DNA of 64,000 nucleotides from Rhizobium tibeticum. GTDB lineage: Bacteria > Pseudomonadota > Alphaproteobacteria > Rhizobiales > Rhizobiaceae. A program made the position numbers and the translations under genes. Numbering within the stretch: the stretch's first letter is position 1; each line of letters begins with the position of its first letter. The notes under the pieces were generated by a model that made no database searches, was not told the origin of the DNA, and saw only the letters and a list, made by a program, of their open reading frames with translations. The stretch covers positions 124,001 through 188,000 of the forward strand of contig NZ_FOCV01000011.1 in NCBI RefSeq assembly GCF_900110205.1, read 5' to 3'. Positions 56,391 to 64,000 of the stretch are shown here, one piece after another.

Positions 56391-58724
56391 ATGCAAAATA
56401 TATACACGCTAAAAGAGCGAGTATGCAGATTGAAGCAAACGACTCCCGACAAACGGGTCAAATCGAAGGCTACGCTTGACGCCGCGGCGTTTGACGGCGA
56501 CACGGCCCCGCAGCACAGTGTTGAACTCTCGGAACGCGAGAGCCGCTGGAACTACGCCCTTGTCGGATCGGGCCTCGGCGTCTGGGACCACAATCTTCGT
56601 CTTGGCAAACGCTATTACTCCGACACGTGGAAAATCATGCGCGGCATGGCGCCCGATGAGGATGCCGACGGTGACTATGACACGTGGATCGAACTCATCC
56701 ACCCGGACGATCGGGACTTCGTCGTCAAGGCCATAGAACGGCAGAACGCCGGCGATCCGGACTATCAGATTTTCGAGTATCGGGAGCGCCACAGAGACGG
56801 CCACTGGATCTGGATCGAGTGCCGAGGCGCGTGCGTGGAATGGGACGAAAACGGCGCCCCTGCCCGGCTCGTCGGCACCGACAACGATATCACCGCACGC
56901 AAGGAGGCCGAGGAGCGGCTTGCGCATCTGTCGCGACGCCTGGATCTCGCGCTCGATATCTCTGATATCGGCGTCTTCGAGGCAGATATCGAAAACGGCA
57001 CCGTCGATTGGGACGATCGCCTTTTGGCAATCTACGGCATTACCAACACGTCTCCGGTCAGCACCGGCAACGCCTGGGAGGCATCGCTGCATCCCGATGA
57101 CAGGGATCGCGTGCTGGCGACCATCAATGAGAGCGTCGCTAACAACACCGATTTCCAACACGAATTCCGCATCATCAGGCAGGACGGGATCGAACGTGTC
57201 ATCCGCGCAAAAGCAGCTTTCTTTCTTGACAGTGACGGGCGCCGCAAGCTGATTGGCGCAAATTGGGATGTGACCGCCGAAGTGAGGCTCAATACCGAGT
57301 TGCAGCGCGCCAAGGATCTCGCGGAAGCCCGCAACAGGGAACTCGAAAGCGCCAAGGAGAACATCGAGCACCTGGCGCTGCACGATTATCTCACCGGCCT
57401 GCCAAACCGGCGATACCTCGACCGCATGCTGGATGAGCATTCCGCCGAATGTCGCCGCACAGGGCTGACGCTCGCGATCCTCCACATCGATCTCGACCGC
57501 TTCAAGCAGATCAACGATACGCTCGGCCACCGCGCCGGCGACGCAATGCTGAAGCATGCAGCACAGGTGCTGACGGGGAGTGTCCGTTCGACCGATTTCG
57601 TCGCCCGCATTGGTGGCGATGAATTCGTGGTCATCTGCACACTCGATGTCACGCCGAAGAAGATCTCCAATCTGGCGGAGCGCATCATCCGCGAGCTCTG
57701 CAAGCCCATTCGCTACGAGGGCCACGATTGCCGTTTTGGCGCCAGCATCGGCATTGCGACTGAAAGCGGTCCGGCGCTTGATGCCAAGCAGCTTCTGCTC
57801 AATGCTGACATCGCGCTCTATCGCGCGAAAAGCGGCGGACGCAACCGGCACGAATTCTTCTCGACCGACGAGCGGCACCGCATCATCGCCAGCAAGCGGC
57901 TGGCGGACGAAATCCTCCTCGGTCTCGAGCGGGGGGAATTTGTCCCGCTCTACCAGTTGCAGTTCCATGCCCGAACGCTCGATGTCGCCGGCGTCGAGAC
58001 GCTGGCTCGCTGGCAGCACCGGGAACATGGTTTGCTGGCTCCTGATCGTTTCCTGACGATCGCTGAGGATCTGGATGTGGTCTCCACCATCGACGGGCTG
58101 ATCCTCGAGCAAGCGCTCGCGGACCGGCGCCGATGGGAGGACGAGGGTCTACTCATCCCGAAGATTGCGGTCAACGTGTCGTCGCGTCGTCTCGGTGATC
58201 CAAACCTTGCGAAGAAGCTTCGCGGCTTGAAGATCGAACCTCGCACAATCTCGTTCGAGCTGCTTGAATCGATTTCACTCGACGATTGCGATGATGCCGT
58301 GATCGCCAATCTCCGGCATTTGCGCCGCCTCGGCATCGACATAGAGATCGATGACTTCGGCACGGGCCATGCATCCATTGTCAGTCTTTTGAAGCTCAGT
58401 CCGAAGACCTTGAAGATCGACCGCGAGTTGATCCGCATGCTGCCACATTCCGCCGAGCAGCGGAAACTGGTCCGCTCGATCATCGATATCGGCCGTTCGC
58501 TGAATATCCTCGTCACCGCCGAGGGCGTCGAAACGATGGACCACGTCCGCATTCTCTGTGATCTCGGTTGCGATATGCTGCAGGGCTACGCGCTCGCCCG
58601 CCCGATGCCCGCACTGCAGATCCCGCCTTTCGTGCGCGCCGCGTCCTGGCGCGGCGTCGAGGGCCTGGCGCGTGGTTTGCAGCACGATTTGCGTAAGTCG
58701 GCCAGCGGCTCGGGCGCAAGATAA
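56391..58724 (+). CDS. PAS-GGDEF-EAL cyclic-di-GMP signalling protein
   Basis: 777 residues. Two PAS domains (about 45-170 and 175-300, with WIELIHPDDRDFVVKA and SLHPDDRDRVLATI) precede a GGDEF domain with an intact GGDEF motif at residues 408-412, then an EAL domain in which the first motif reads ETLARW (536-541), a common active variant. LTAEGVETMD is a later conserved EAL block. The protein may make and break cyclic-di-GMP in response to a signal sensed by PAS. No signal peptide is seen. The start codon is uncertain; no clear ribosome site precedes 56391. Confidence 0.93.
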   Translation: MQNIYTLKERVCRLKQTTPDKRVKSKATLDAAAFDGDTAPQHSVELSERESRWNYALVGSGLGVWDHNLRLGKRYYSDTWKIMRGMAPDEDADGDYDTWIELIHPDDRDFVVKAIERQNAGDPDYQIFEYRERHRDGHWIWIECRGACVEWDENGAPARLVGTDNDITARKEAEERLAHLSRRLDLALDISDIGVFEADIENGTVDWDDRLLAIYGITNTSPVSTGNAWEASLHPDDRDRVLATINESVANNTDFQHEFRIIRQDGIERVIRAKAAFFLDSDGRRKLIGANWDVTAEVRLNTELQRAKDLAEARNRELESAKENIEHLALHDYLTGLPNRRYLDRMLDEHSAECRRTGLTLAILHIDLDRFKQINDTLGHRAGDAMLKHAAQVLTGSVRSTDFVARIGGDEFVVICTLDVTPKKISNLAERIIRELCKPIRYEGHDCRFGASIGIATESGPALDAKQLLLNADIALYRAKSGGRNRHEFFSTDERHRIIASKRLADEILLGLERGEFVPLYQLQFHARTLDVAGVETLARWQHREHGLLAPDRFLTIAEDLDVVSTIDGLILEQALADRRRWEDEGLLIPKIAVNVSSRRLGDPNLAKKLRGLKIEPRTISFELLESISLDDCDDAVIANLRHLRRLGIDIEIDDFGTGHASIVSLLKLSPKTLKIDRELIRMLPHSAEQRKLVRSIIDIGRSLNILVTAEGVETMDHVRILCDLGCDMLQGYALARPMPALQIPPFVRAASWRGVEGLARGLQHDLRKSASGSGAR

Positions 58725-58954
58725 AGGCTTGCATGACTGCCCTGACGCGGCCGCTTCACATTCCGTTGGCCGCGAAAAACCTGTAAACTGCCTTACAGAA
58801 GGTCTTCGATTCTCTTAGCGGCCTCCGGAAGCGCCGGAATCCGGGGAAGGAGTGACAGGCGGATTGTGAAACCCTCGCTTTTCCTTTAAGGGGACGCCAC
58901 GAGATCGATCCACTCGCGCTATCCCAAGAGCGCCAACGATAGAGAACAATTGCA

Positions 58955-59719
58955 ATGAACCGTCGCCGCCGTATCTACGAGGGCAAGGCAAAGATTCTGT
59001 ATGAGGGCCCGGAACCGGGCACGCTGATCCAGTTCTTTAAAGATGATGCCACCGCCTTCAACAAGAAGAAGCACGAAGTCATCGATGGCAAAGGCGTTCT
59101 GAATAACCGTATTTCGGAATACATCTTCAGCCATCTAAATAAGATCGGCATTCCGACGCATTTCATCCGCCGCCTCAACATGCGCGAGCAGTTGATCCGC
59201 GAAGTGGAAATGATCCCGCTCGAGATCGTTGTTCGTAACGTTGCCGCCGGCTCGTTGTCGAAGCGCCTGGGTATCGAGGAAGGCGTGGTGCTGCCGCGCT
59301 CGATCATCGAGTTCTACTACAAGTCGGACGCGCTCGACGATCCGATGGTCTCTGAAGAGCACATCACGGCTTTCGGCTGGGCAAACCCCGCCGAACTCGA
59401 TGACATCATGGCGCTCGCCATTCGCGTCAACGATTTCATGACCGGCCTTTTCCTAGGTGTCGGCATCCAGCTTGTCGACTTCAAGATCGAATGCGGCCGC
59501 CTCTATGAAGGCGACATGATGCGCATCATCCTCGCCGATGAGATTTCGCCGGACTCCTGCCGTCTGTGGGATATCGACACCCGCGAGAAGATGGACAAGG
59601 ACCGCTTCCGCCGCGACATGGGCGGCCTTCTCGAAGCCTATTCGGAAGTTGCGCGTCGTCTCGGCATCATCAACGAGAACGAGCCTGTGCGCGGCACCGG
59701 TCCGGTACTCGTGAAGTAA
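58955..59719 (+). CDS. purC: SAICAR synthase (phosphoribosylaminoimidazole-succinocarboxamide synthase)
   Basis: 254 residues. [29 protein letters not shown] at the N-terminus and [26 protein letters not shown] toward the end are the SAICAR synthase signatures. It joins aspartate to CAIR with ATP. It heads a purine set: purS follows 33 bp later, then a small coiled-coil gene and purQ. The 230 bp upstream hold no recognisable regulatory RNA. Confidence 0.97.
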   Translation: MNRRRRIYEGKAKILYEGPEPGTLIQFFKDDATAFNKKKHEVIDGKGVLNNRISEYIFSHLNKIGIPTHFIRRLNMREQLIREVEMIPLEIVVRNVAAGSLSKRLGIEEGVVLPRSIIEFYYKSDALDDPMVSEEHITAFGWANPAELDDIMALAIRVNDFMTGLFLGVGIQLVDFKIECGRLYEGDMMRIILADEISPDSCRLWDIDTREKMDKDRFRRDMGGLLEAYSEVARRLGIINENEPVRGTGPVLVK

Positions 59720-59752
59720 GACATTCAGGCCAAGCAAGACAGGGAAGATAAA

Positions 59753-59995
59753 GTGATCAAGGCTCGTGTAACCGTCACGCTGAAAAACGGCGTTCTCGAT
59801 CCGCAGGGCAAGGCAATCGAGGGCGCCCTCGGCGCGCTTGGGTTCGATGGTGTCGGGCATGTCCGTCAGGGCAAGGTTTTCGACGTCGAACTCGAAGGCG
59901 CTGACAAGGCGAAAGCGGAGAGCGACCTCAAGGCGATGTGCGAGAAACTCCTCGCAAATACGGTGATCGAGAACTATAATATTTCCGTCGACTAA
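59753..59995 (+). CDS. purS: FGAM synthase subunit PurS
   Basis: 80 residues from a GTG at 59753 with AGGGAAG upstream. KARVTVTLKNGVLDPQGKAIEGAL and GFDGVGHVRQGKVFDVEL are the PurS signatures. PurS is the small bridging subunit of the three-part formylglycinamidine ribonucleotide synthase (PurS, PurQ, PurL) used by alphaproteobacteria. It precedes an 81-residue gene and purQ on the same strand. Confidence 0.95.
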   Translation: MIKARVTVTLKNGVLDPQGKAIEGALGALGFDGVGHVRQGKVFDVELEGADKAKAESDLKAMCEKLLANTVIENYNISVD

Positions 59996-60016
59996 TCTGG
60001 TCGAGGAGCGCACTCG

Positions 60017-60262
60017 ATGGCTGAATTGACGCAAGAGCTCATGCTTGAGTTGTTGACGAAAATGCACGAACACATCGATACGCTGGATGCGTCGCTTGAA
60101 GAGATCCGGAGCGAAATGCACTGCATGAGCGACACGATGACATCGATGCAGCAGGAAATACATAGTATTTACGGTGTCCTCGGTCGGCACGAAGGCCGGC
60201 TGGAACGTATTGAAAAGCGTCTCGTACTTAGAGAACTTGCAGAAGCACAAACAAGGTTTTAG
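60017..60262 (+). CDS. Small coiled-coil protein between purS and purQ
   Basis: 81 residues from an ATG with GAGGAG upstream. Almost the whole sequence is a heptad-like coiled coil (residues about 5-75: [35 protein letters not shown]), acidic at the start and basic at the end, with no signal or membrane segment. I recognise no family. It sits 21 bp after purS and 8 bp before purQ, well inside the purine operon, so it is made together with FGAM synthase and may assist it. Confidence 0.75.
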   Translation: MAELTQELMLELLTKMHEHIDTLDASLEEIRSEMHCMSDTMTSMQQEIHSIYGVLGRHEGRLERIEKRLVLRELAEAQTRF

Positions 60263-60270
60263 CCGCAGTC

Positions 60271-60942
60271 ATGAAATCAGCCGTCGTTCAACTTCCGGGC
60301 CTCAATCGCGATCGCGACATGATCGCTGCACTGACGAAAATCTCCGGTCGCGCACCGGTGACGATCTGGCAAACCGAGACGGATATTCCTGACGTCGACC
60401 TTATCGTCATCCCTGGCGGCTTTTCCTATGGCGACTACCTTCGTTGTGGCGCCATCGCGGCGCGCATGCCGGTCATGCAGGCAATCGTCGAAAAGGCGAA
60501 CAAGGGCGTCAAGGTTCTTGGCGTGTGCAACGGCTTCCAGATCCTCCTCGAGGCAGGTCTGCTACCCGGTGCACTGATGCGCAATGCCTCGCTTAAGTTC
60601 GTCTGCCGTGAGATCAAGCTCGAAGTCGCAAACGCCGACACCGATTTCACCCGTGCCTATTCCGAGGGGCAGATCATTCGCTGCCCGGTTGCCCATCACG
60701 ATGGCAACTATTTTGCCGACGCAGAGACGCTGGCGACGATCGAGGGCAACGGTCAGGTCGTTTTCCGCTATGCGGAAGGCACCAATCCGAACGGCTCGAT
60801 GAACGATATTGCCGCCGTCATGAACGACAAGGGCAACATCCTCGGCATGATGCCGCACCCCGAAAACCTCATCGAAGCGGCGCATGGCGGTTCCGACGGC
60901 CGCGCTCTGTTCGCTTCGGCCCTCGAGGTAATCGCTGCTTAA
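60271..60942 (+). CDS. purQ: FGAM synthase glutaminase subunit PurQ
   Basis: 223 residues. The class I glutamine amidotransferase triad is visible: Cys in [14 protein letters not shown] and the C-terminal His/Glu in [23 protein letters not shown] at the start and [13 protein letters not shown] are PurQ signatures. It provides ammonia from glutamine to PurL for FGAM synthesis. The next purine gene downstream appears to be purL at the right edge, three genes away. Confidence 0.96.
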   Translation: MKSAVVQLPGLNRDRDMIAALTKISGRAPVTIWQTETDIPDVDLIVIPGGFSYGDYLRCGAIAARMPVMQAIVEKANKGVKVLGVCNGFQILLEAGLLPGALMRNASLKFVCREIKLEVANADTDFTRAYSEGQIIRCPVAHHDGNYFADAETLATIEGNGQVVFRYAEGTNPNGSMNDIAAVMNDKGNILGMMPHPENLIEAAHGGSDGRALFASALEVIAA

Positions 60943-60990
60943 CCTTCGGCAGGTAAGAGGCCATTCATCCGGTCCATTGGAGCAAGATTG

Positions 60991-61386
60991 ATGCGCCCTC
61001 GCCTTTCGACACGCGTTCTCGCGATTGCCGCAACAGCGGTAATGGTGGCGTCCTGCCAAACGCGCACGCCGGCGAAGGGTCCGGATCGCAGCGCGCTTTC
61101 GACGATGGAGCGCGTTGCTCTCGGCGCGAACGCCTGCTGGTTCAAGTCCGGCGACGCCGCCTTCGCTGACTACAGGCTGGCGCCCGAACTGAATTCCTTC
61201 TCCGGTCGTCCGCGCATTCTCGTCGTGCACAGGGGAAGCCCCGAGAGCCGCCCCTTGCTCGTCGTTCAGGCAGAAGGCAACCCCTCCAAGCTCGACGCCT
61301 TTGGTCCGATGATGCAAGGCTCCGCAGGGCCGCGGATCGTCAAGGATGTCACGCGCTGGGCATCCGGCGGCAAGGCTTGCGGCTGA
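60991..61386 (+). CDS. Putative lipoprotein, 132 residues
   Basis: The N-terminus MRPRLSTRVLAIAATAVMVASC has a basic start, a hydrophobic core and lipobox VASC, so lipidation at Cys 23 or so is likely. The mature part (WFKSGDAAFADYRLAPELN, PRILVVHRGSPESRPLLVVQ) is a compact mixed domain I do not recognise. The ATG at 60991 has GGAG about nine bases ahead. It follows purQ by 48 bp and ends one base before the convergent DUF1127 gene. Confidence 0.7.
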   Translation: MRPRLSTRVLAIAATAVMVASCQTRTPAKGPDRSALSTMERVALGANACWFKSGDAAFADYRLAPELNSFSGRPRILVVHRGSPESRPLLVVQAEGNPSKLDAFGPMMQGSAGPRIVKDVTRWASGGKACG

Positions 61387-61653
61387 TCAATCCCAGAAGG
61401 GCGATTTGGCGGCTTCCTTGCGTGCTTCCGCGCGCGTGATGCCAATGTCCAACAGTTCGTCGTCCGTCAGATCCCGCAGGACCCTGCGGGTTTCGCGCTT
61501 CTGGTGCCACGACGAGAGCCGATGCCACGCGGACTGCAGCAAGGCCTGAGCGCGCGATGCGCCGCCCGAGTCTTGCGGAATACGGTATTGCATCGATTGC
61601 ACCCCAGAAGTTAGAGGTGCAATCGCAGGCTCTTTCTCTGGAACGGCAGACAT
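61387..61653 (-). CDS. DUF1127-family small protein
   Basis: 88 residues. The C-terminal WHQKRETRRVLRDLTDDELLDIGITR is the DUF1127 (YjiS-like) signature, preceded by a polar N-terminus of about 45 residues. In Agrobacterium and Rhodobacter, DUF1127 proteins influence RNA turnover and nutrient-stress responses. GGAG lies five to six bases before the ATG at 61653. It is divergent from the MocR regulator with only 78 bp between the start codons, so it may be a target. Confidence 0.87.
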   Translation of the reverse strand: MSAVPEKEPAIAPLTSGVQSMQYRIPQDSGGASRAQALLQSAWHRLSSWHQKRETRRVLRDLTDDELLDIGITRAEARKEAAKSPFWD

Positions 61654-61694
61654 GTCATTCTCCAAGCGAAATTGTATCCGCTCTGTACATAGTG

Positions 61695-61738
61695 TTGACG
61701 ATTGGAGGGTGACAATATAAGAATTGTCATCATGACAA
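61695..61738. promoter_or_regulatory. MocR promoter and palindromic operator
   Basis: TTGACG (61695) and TATAAG (61716) resemble -35 and -10 boxes with a 15-bp spacer, giving a predicted start near 61728, only a few bases ahead of the ATG at 61732. Across this region run half-sites of the form ATGACAA: GTGACAAT, ATTGTCAT and ATGACAAC, with TTGTCAT-C-ATGACAA forming a palindrome over the start codon. This suits autoregulation by the MocR protein. Confidence 0.55.
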
Positions 61739-63150
61739 CTTGGCTTCCAGACTTTTCTCGTGGTTCCGGCCCGGTCTATCTCCGGATTGCCGACAGCATT
61801 GAATCAGCCATCGCCAGCGGCACATTGCCTGCCGGCAGCAAATTGCCACCGCAGCGAAACCTCGCCTACGACATTGGCGTTACAATCGGGACAATCGGCC
61901 GCGCTTACGCGCTGGTGCACGAGCGTGGCCTCGTCGCAGGAGAAGTTGGCCGCGGAACCTATGTGCTGGATCGCGCCGAGACCACACCCGGCAATCAGCC
62001 GGACCCGCTGACCATTGCGCTCGGCGGCACACGCGCGATCGATGCGCCTGCCGGCAAGATACGCTTTGATACGACGGCGGCTCCGGATCTTGGCCAAGGT
62101 AAGATCATCGGCAAAGTGCTCGCCGAGATTGGCGAGGAGCAGCTTTCCGAGATTTCGTCCTATTCCCGCGTTTTCCCGCGAAATTGGTACGAAGCCGGCC
62201 GGCGGTGGCTGGCCAGAAACGATTGGACGCCTGAGACAGAAAACATCGTCCCTACCCTTGGGGCCCATGCGGCAGCTGTCTCGGTCATCTCGGCCGTGTC
62301 ATCGCCCGGCGACAAGATCGTATTTGAGGATCTGAGCTATACGCAGGTCAGCCGCAGCGCACGCATTCTCGGTCGCCGCACCATTACCGTCGAGTCCGAC
62401 GGGAATGGCGTGATCCCCGATGACTTCGAACGCCTCTGTCTTCAGCAGCATCCCAAACTCGCGTTCCTGATGCCAACTGCGCACAATCCCACCCTGGCGA
62501 CGATGCCCCACGAACGCCGGACACGGCTCGCAGAAATTGCGCGCCGGCACGGGGTCTGGCTGATTGAAGACGATCTCTATGGTGGGATGACCGGAGACGA
62601 AAATCCCCTGCTTGCGTCGCTCGCACCCGATCGCACGTTTCTGATCAGTGGCCTTTCAAAGTCTGTGGCCGCCGGCGTGCGCGGCGGCTGGGTCGCCTGC
62701 CCGCCGCATTTTGCGCAGCGGATCAAGGTGACGCACAAGATGATCACTGGCGGGCTGCCATTCATTCTGGCTGAAGCCTGCGCTCGTCTCGTGGAAAGCG
62801 GCCAGGCGCACGAGATCCGCAAGGCAAGCGCGGCGGAACTGTCCATCCGCGAACGTCTCGCACGCGAACAGCTGCAAGGATACGACTTCGTATCGCATCC
62901 ACACGTGCCCTTCCTCTGGCTGAAACTGCCCGACCCCTGGCTCTCAGGAACCTTCAAGAACGCCGCTTACCGAGATGGTGTTCTGATCGATGATGAGGAT
63001 GAGTTCAAGGCAGCTCGCGCCGAGAAAGTCTATCACCGCGTACGGATAGGCTTCTCGTCGCCGCGCAACCGGGAAGATATGGTTGCGGGTCTCATGACAT
63101 TGCGACGCCTGCTAGAAAGCGGCGGCGCCGGGTATGACGGCGAAATTTGA
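61732..63150 (+). CDS. MocR-type GntR-family regulator with aminotransferase-like domain
   Basis: 472 residues. The N-terminal 75 residues form a GntR winged helix (YLRIADSIESAIASGTLPAG, KLPPQRNLAYDIGVT), followed by an aspartate-aminotransferase-like domain with the PLP lysine in FLISGLSKSVAAGVRGGW. MocR proteins sense PLP-linked metabolites and control amino-acid, vitamin B6 or catabolic genes. The ATG at 61732 (MTTWLPDF) is the family-typical start but has no ribosome site, since the only GGAGGG is about 23 bases away. It may be leaderless. It is divergent from DUF1127. Confidence 0.92.
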   Translation: MTTWLPDFSRGSGPVYLRIADSIESAIASGTLPAGSKLPPQRNLAYDIGVTIGTIGRAYALVHERGLVAGEVGRGTYVLDRAETTPGNQPDPLTIALGGTRAIDAPAGKIRFDTTAAPDLGQGKIIGKVLAEIGEEQLSEISSYSRVFPRNWYEAGRRWLARNDWTPETENIVPTLGAHAAAVSVISAVSSPGDKIVFEDLSYTQVSRSARILGRRTITVESDGNGVIPDDFERLCLQQHPKLAFLMPTAHNPTLATMPHERRTRLAEIARRHGVWLIEDDLYGGMTGDENPLLASLAPDRTFLISGLSKSVAAGVRGGWVACPPHFAQRIKVTHKMITGGLPFILAEACARLVESGQAHEIRKASAAELSIRERLAREQLQGYDFVSHPHVPFLWLKLPDPWLSGTFKNAAYRDGVLIDDEDEFKAARAEKVYHRVRIGFSSPRNREDMVAGLMTLRRLLESGGAGYDGEI

Positions 63151-63233
63151 GACTGCGGCAGATGGGTCGCAGGTCAGAGACAAAAGCAGCGACGGCCGAC
63201 GAAAGCTGCATTACCTGACTATGATCGATGCTA

Positions 63234-63256
63234 CCAGATTCAGATCTGGAATCTGG
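63234..63256. promoter_or_regulatory. Palindrome upstream of the PagL-like gene
   Basis: CCAGATTC (63234-63241) and GAATCTGG (63249-63256) form a perfect 8-bp inverted repeat around AGATCTG. It ends 24 bp before the gene's ATG, a good position for an operator that blocks or recruits RNA polymerase. The regulator is unknown. Confidence 0.5.
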
Positions 63257-63280
63257 CGTGAGTCGGACGAGGTAATCTGA

Positions 63281-63856
63281 ATGTCGATCGAACTTCTGAC
63301 GATTTTTCCGCGTTCATCAATAGCGTTTCTAGCGGCCCTTCTTGCCAACATCTCTGTCGTTCCGGCTCATGCCGGCGGGCAAATCTTTGATGAGTTGCGC
63401 TTCGGTGCGTCGGCATCAGTGCAAGGCGGCGGCGAGCGCGAGGACGGCATCTTTCCTGAGGTAACGGTGTTCCTTGATCCGTTCGGGCAGGACGCGGCAA
63501 CGGGCTGGAAGCAACAGCTTGCGCGCCCACGCATTAATCTCGGCACCTCCATCGGCACGTCCGGGCGAGCCACCCAAATCTTTGCGGGTCTCTCCTGGAC
63601 GGCGAACTTCAATGAGGAGGTCTTTGCCGAAGCCGGCTTCGGCGGCGTCTGGCACAATGGGGAACTAAAAGGCAATACCGATGGCCCGAATCTCGGCTGT
63701 CGGTTCCTCTTCCACGAATATTTGGGCGCTGGTTACCATTTCGATCAGCACTGGAACGTCATCGCCCAGGTCGCCCATTCGTCCCATGCCAATCTCTGCG
63801 ACGGGCCGAACAACGGCATGACGCGCGCCGGCGTCCAGATCGGCTACAAGTTCTAA
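63281..63856 (+). CDS. pagL: Acyloxyacyl hydrolase, PagL-like lipid A 3-O-deacylase
   Basis: 191 residues. A signal peptide (cleavage after AHA at residue 31) precedes a beta-barrel-like domain with alternating hydrophobic strands, ending GVQIGYKF with an aromatic C-terminal residue as outer-membrane proteins do. HSSHANLCDGPNNG carries His166 and Ser168 of the H-x-S site of PagL, near a PNxG turn. PagL removes a 3-O-linked acyl chain from lipid A in the outer membrane. GAGGT precedes the ATG. It lies between the MocR gene and purL. Confidence 0.8.
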   Translation: MSIELLTIFPRSSIAFLAALLANISVVPAHAGGQIFDELRFGASASVQGGGEREDGIFPEVTVFLDPFGQDAATGWKQQLARPRINLGTSIGTSGRATQIFAGLSWTANFNEEVFAEAGFGGVWHNGELKGNTDGPNLGCRFLFHEYLGAGYHFDQHWNVIAQVAHSSHANLCDGPNNGMTRAGVQIGYKF

Positions 63857-63878
63857 GCCATCGCGGTTGCCTTTCGGT

Positions 63879-63902
63879 GCCCGCTGTCTGTTAACAGCGG
63901 GC
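63879..63902 (+). terminator. Rho-independent terminator after the PagL-like gene
   Basis: GCCCGCTGT (63879-63887) and ACAGCGGGC (63894-63902) form a perfect nine-base stem with loop CTGTTA, followed by ATTTTCC, 22 bp after the stop codon. It separates the PagL-like gene from the gene starting at 63979. Confidence 0.8.
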
Positions 63903-63978
63903 ATTTTCCTGTCGCGCGTTTCATTCACTTAGGCTAAAGACACCGCAATCGCGCAACGGCAGGGACTTCCGAGAGCTC

Positions 63979-64000
63979 ATGACCATTTCCAATACCCGCC
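63979..64000 (+). CDS. purL: Likely start of purL (FGAM synthase large subunit), cut by the window edge
   Basis: An ATG at 63979 gives MTISNTR before the window ends. Rhizobial PurL proteins begin in this manner, and purL is expected near purS and purQ in alphaproteobacteria. Only seven codons are present, so the identity is inferred from context and the opening residues. Confidence 0.5.

Noticed and set aside
56409..58112. A 567-codon reverse open frame within the PAS-GGDEF-EAL gene.
   Set aside because: The forward protein has intact domain motifs throughout; the reverse frame has no recognisable domain and is a codon-bias shadow.
58725..58954. A purine-responsive RNA upstream of purC.
   Set aside because: No purine aptamer core or comparable conserved fold is visible, and no strong terminator or anti-terminator pair was found.

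Overview
This window looks like chromosomal DNA of an alphaproteobacterium of the family Rhizobiaceae (Rhizobium, Ensifer or Agrobacterium type). I base this on the high GC content, protein sequences of rhizobial type, the gene order sufS2-B-C-D-S1-X-A, the three-subunit PurS/PurQ/PurL purine enzyme, an ATP12-type F1-ATPase chaperone, and iron-control sites resembling RirA (IRO) and Irr (ICE) boxes. I saw no rRNA, tRNA, CRISPR array, intact insertion sequence or phage gene. The identifications come from reading the protein sequences, not from database searches.

Layout. 1-3837: the 5' end of an MFS transporter, divergent from a GAF/PucR-type regulator; then a decayed reading frame and a DMT permease. 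3935-8106: an unknown 235-residue protein, the propionyl-CoA carboxylase alpha subunit (pccA) and an M50 membrane protease. 8241-11453: a glutathione-dependent formaldehyde detoxification set (frmA, gfa, a YaiI-family gene, fghA). 11586-17454: a SugE-type exporter, then a long leftward run with the fluoride channel crcB, an RluA pseudouridine synthase, a HAD phosphatase, ATP12, a lipoprotein, pccB and DoxX. 17967-22591: a tandem glycine riboswitch and gcvT-gcvH-gcvP. 22691-24900: a DUF982 protein, a secreted alpha/beta hydrolase and a LysE exporter. 25037-32116: the leftward suf operon for iron-sulfur cluster assembly, with candidate iron-control boxes at 32227-32275. 32320-44648: a hydrolase, a frameshifted acetyltransferase, anmK, tyrS, a giant AsmA-like protein, peroxiredoxin Bcp, a ferritin-like protein, an M23 peptidase, a DEAD-box helicase, a Nudix hydrolase and a TfoX-like protein. 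44654-49511: a tightly overlapping coxD/coxE/xdhC-type set for maturing a molybdenum hydroxylase, with a frameshift in the last gene and no hydroxylase structural genes nearby. 49534-56222: a flavin reductase, a periplasmic binding protein, rpe, purB, an iron-permease-like protein, a DUF2189 membrane protein, a small hydrolase and a 29-residue membrane peptide. 56391-64000: a PAS-GGDEF-EAL protein, purC-purS-(small coiled coil)-purQ, a lipoprotein, a DUF1127 protein divergent from a MocR regulator, a PagL-like lipid A deacylase, and what appears to be the first codons of purL.

Most of the window is core metabolism: one-carbon and glycine metabolism, Fe-S assembly, propionate use and purine synthesis. 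The most interesting signals are regulatory or small: paired iron-control boxes ahead of suf, a hairpin that would hide the ribosome-binding site of the iron-permease-like gene, a MocR gene that may be leaderless with a palindrome over its start codon, an orphan cox maturation cluster, and two small proteins of unknown role.
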